Below are positions 62,205 through 64,000 of a stretch of 64,000 nucleotides of DNA, in pieces. How positions within the stretch are numbered: position 1 is the first letter of the stretch; the number at the start of each line of letters is the position of its first letter. Position numbers and translations under genes: made by a program. Source of the stretch: Thioclava sp. ES.031 (lineage in GTDB: Bacteria > Pseudomonadota > Alphaproteobacteria > Rhodobacterales > Rhodobacteraceae); NCBI RefSeq assembly GCF_002563775.1, contig NZ_PDJO01000001.1, forward strand, positions 1,808,001 through 1,872,000, written 5' to 3'. The notes beneath the pieces are model-generated. The model did no database searches. It worked only from the letters and a program-made list of their open reading frames with translations, and was not told the DNA's origin.

Positions 62205-63635
62205 ATGATCACTCCGGTTCTTCTCGCGGGCGGATCGGGCACGCGGCTCTAGCCACTGTCCCGGCGTAGCTACCCGAAGCAATTCGCAGAACTGACTGGC
62301 CCAAAGACGCTGTTTCAGGCCACGGCCGAACGGCTGTCAGGCGAGGGGTTCGCGGCCCCCGTGGTCCTGACACAGTCCGATTTTCGCTTTATTGCGACGG
62401 AGCAGCTTGCCGATACCGGGATCGACCCGGGCGCGGTGATGCTCGAGCCGGAGGGGCGCAATACCGCGCCGGCCATACTCTCGGCCGCGCTTTGGGTCGC
62501 GCAAAAGGCCGGGGAGCAGGCGCTGATGCTGGTTGCTCCGTCGGATCATGTCATCGCCGATCCAGACGGGTTTCGGCACGCGATCGCGGCGGCGGAGCCA
62601 GCGGCGCGGGCAGGGCGGCTGGTGACTTTCGGCATCACGCCCGACCGCGCGGAAACGGGGTATGGCTATCTAGAACCCGGTCGGGAAGCAGATGCGCAGG
62701 GCGTCGTGCCTTTGGTCCGGTTCATCGAGAAACCCGACATCGCGCAGGCCTGCGCGATGTATGAGAGCGGAGATTACCTATGGAATGCCGGGGTGTTCCT
62801 GTTTTCGGCGGGCGCAATCCTCGCGGCAGCCCGAACCCATGCGCCAACGGTTCTCGCTCCGGTTGAAAAAGCCTTTGCCGCGGCGCGCGCCGATCTGGGA
62901 TTTCTGCGCCTCGATCCGGAGGCATGGAGCGACGCCCCCGACATCTCCATCGATTACGCGATCATGGAGCGGGCAGAGACCGTCTCGGTCATGCCGGTGC
63001 AGGCGGGCTGGTCCGATCTTGGCGATTGGGAAGCGGTGCGCCGCGCTCATGCCTCCTCGCGCCCCGATGGGGTGACGCTCTCTGGACCCGCGACGGCCAT
63101 CGACTGCCGCGACAGCCTGCTGCGTTCCGAAGATCCGCGCATCGAGATGGTCGGGATCGGGGTCGAGGACGTGATCGCGGTGGCGATGCCCGATGCGGTG
63201 CTTGTCGCGCATCGCTCGCGGGCGCAGGACGTGAAGGCGGCGGTGAGTGCGCTCAAGGCGCGAAACGCCGCGCAAGCCACGGATTTGCCACGCGATCACA
63301 GACCCTGGGGTTGGTTCGAGAGCCTCGTGACCGGCGACCGATTTCAGGTCAAACGGATCACGGTAAAGCCGGGCGCGGCGCTGAGCCTGCAAAGCCATCA
63401 CCACCGGGCGGAGCATTGGATCGTCGTGCAAGGCACCGCGCTGGTGACGCTGGGAAACGAGACCCGCCTCGTGACGGAAAACGAATCCGTCTACATTCCG
63501 ATCGGCGAGACGCATCGGCTCGAGAACCCCGGCAAGCTGCCGATGGTGCTGATCGAGGTGCAGACCGGCGCCTATCTGGGCGAGGATGACATCATCCGAT
63601 ACGAAGACGTCTACATGCGCTTGGCCGGCGAATAG
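62205..63635 (+). pseudogene. manC: Mannose-1-phosphate guanylyltransferase/mannose-6-phosphate isomerase with an amber codon
   Basis: The ATG at 62205 follows GGGGAGGA. The frame reads MITPVLLAGGSGTRL, then TAG at 62250-62252, then PLSRRSYPKQFAELTGPKTLFQ without shift. The conserved motif is GGSGTRLWPLSR, so TAG replaces the Trp (TGG) at codon 16. The remaining 460 codons are intact: LEPEGRNTAPAI near residue 83, the nucleotidyltransferase domain, and a C-terminal cupin isomerase domain (VTGDRFQVKRITVKPG, SLQSHHHRAEHW). It makes GDP-mannose for exopolysaccharide. A restart at GTG 62361 would lack the GTP-binding loop. Confidence 0.88.
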
Positions 63636-63775
63636 CGGACCGCTCGGCGATGCGTCGCCGCCCAACTGTGCAAATCTGCGACATCTCCTTACGAAAGCAT
63701 GAATTCGCGTTTCGGAGGAGTGCGACTCTCTGCTAGGTCTCCAACTGATTGTGACCGAGCCGGATTTCTACACAC

Positions 63776-64000
63776 ATGTTGGTGCGCCCCTACCGCTCCC
63801 GTTTCCTCTTCCTCGCGATGGCGAGCAGCGCGCTCGCAGGGGTCGGGTTTGGCCCCGTCTGCGCGCAATCGGCTGACCGCGCGTGGGGCTATAACAGCTA
63901 TGGCATCCCCGGCCTGATCGACATGCCTGTCGCCGGTAGCCGCGAGGATGCGGAGCTGGGCTTCAACGTCTTCACCTTCGCAGGACAAACCCGCGTCTCG
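63776..64000 (+). CDS. YjbH-like exopolysaccharide protein, N-terminal part
   Basis: The frame opens at 63776 and runs off the window; 75 codons are visible. A signal peptide (RFLFLAMASSALAGVGFG, cleaved near CAQS) is followed by WGYNSYGIPGLIDMPVAGSREDAELGFNVFTFAG. The GxPGLIDMPxA pattern is the start of the YjbH family of outer-membrane exopolysaccharide proteins. No clear ribosome site is seen, so the start could be elsewhere. It follows manC by 140 bases. Confidence 0.72.
   Translation, partial: MLVRPYRSRFLFLAMASSALAGVGFGPVCAQSADRAWGYNSYGIPGLIDMPVAGSREDAELGFNVFTFAGQTRVS

Noticed and set aside
62361-63635. A separate shorter guanylyltransferase gene starting at 62361
   Set aside because: The GTG there is an internal Val of the conserved protein with no ribosome site; the true start and the missing motif are visible upstream, interrupted by the amber codon.

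Overview
The window is a chromosomal segment of a high-GC alphaproteobacterium, most likely a marine-type member of the Rhodobacterales. The evidence is a permuted two-piece tmRNA encoding the tag ANDNRAPVALAA, the trgA-trgB-cysK tellurite locus known from Rhodobacter sphaeroides, an acidic-tailed alphaproteobacterial SspB, a perfect FNR/FnrL-type box, and FadL- and autotransporter-type envelope genes. I see no rRNA, insertion sequence, prophage, CRISPR array or replication origin. There is one tRNA, tRNA-Ser(CGA).

Layout. (1) 17-6852: a divergent catabolic cluster. On the minus strand are a TauABC/SsuABC-like ABC transporter, two SDR dehydrogenases and an amidinohydrolase. On the plus strand are a TetR regulator and an imidase/PgdA-type polysaccharide-deacetylase-fold hydrolase. 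The substrate is unknown. (2) 6951-9170: an autotransporter preceded by a TTGAT-N4-ATCAA box. (3) 9525-17517: an amide-utilisation operon with an AmiC-like sensor, an AmiR-like ANTAR regulator, a Dpp-type ABC transporter and an acetamidase/formamidase. (4) 18101-31804: tRNA-Ser and largely housekeeping genes (SDR, porin-like barrel, TetR, PPK2, hydrolase, metA, unknown P-loop ATPase, EamA exporter, FadL, FemAB-like protein, agmatinase, TehA-like protein, guaB). (5) 31999-43298: a DMSP/betaine island. It holds a LysR regulator, a GMC dehydrogenase (DddA-like), a tandem CaiB-domain protein of 836 residues (DddD-like), a BCCT transporter (DddT-like), a universal stress protein and a ProVWX-type transporter. 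(6) 44059-53242: trgA-trgB-cysK, a DUF3772 mechanosensitive channel, AlaX, fumC, two small NTF2-fold proteins and sspB. (7) 53323-53655: permuted ssrA, about 0.7 kb from sspB. (8) 53784-64000: surface-polysaccharide genes (two glycosyltransferases, a sulfotransferase, a NusG paralogue, a mannose-1-phosphate guanylyltransferase, the start of a YjbH-like gene) interrupted by an APC permease, a PotD-like binding protein and a photolyase.

How it fits together. The DMSP/betaine island would import dimethylsulfoniopropionate or related betaines by a secondary and an ABC transporter, form 3-hydroxypropionyl-CoA and DMS on the DddD-like protein, and oxidise the C3 product with the GMC dehydrogenase. 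A 28-codon upstream ORF that contains a terminator-like hairpin lies directly before the dehydrogenase. A palindrome sits on the start of the divergent LysR gene. The amide operon pairs its own sensor/antiterminator with uptake and hydrolysis.

Two polysaccharide genes carry lesions in the sequence as given. A T7 homopolymer frameshifts the first glycosyltransferase. An amber codon replaces the Trp of the GTRLWPLSR motif in the mannose-1-phosphate guanylyltransferase. Together they suggest that an exopolysaccharide pathway has been lost, is switchable, or has been mis-sequenced.
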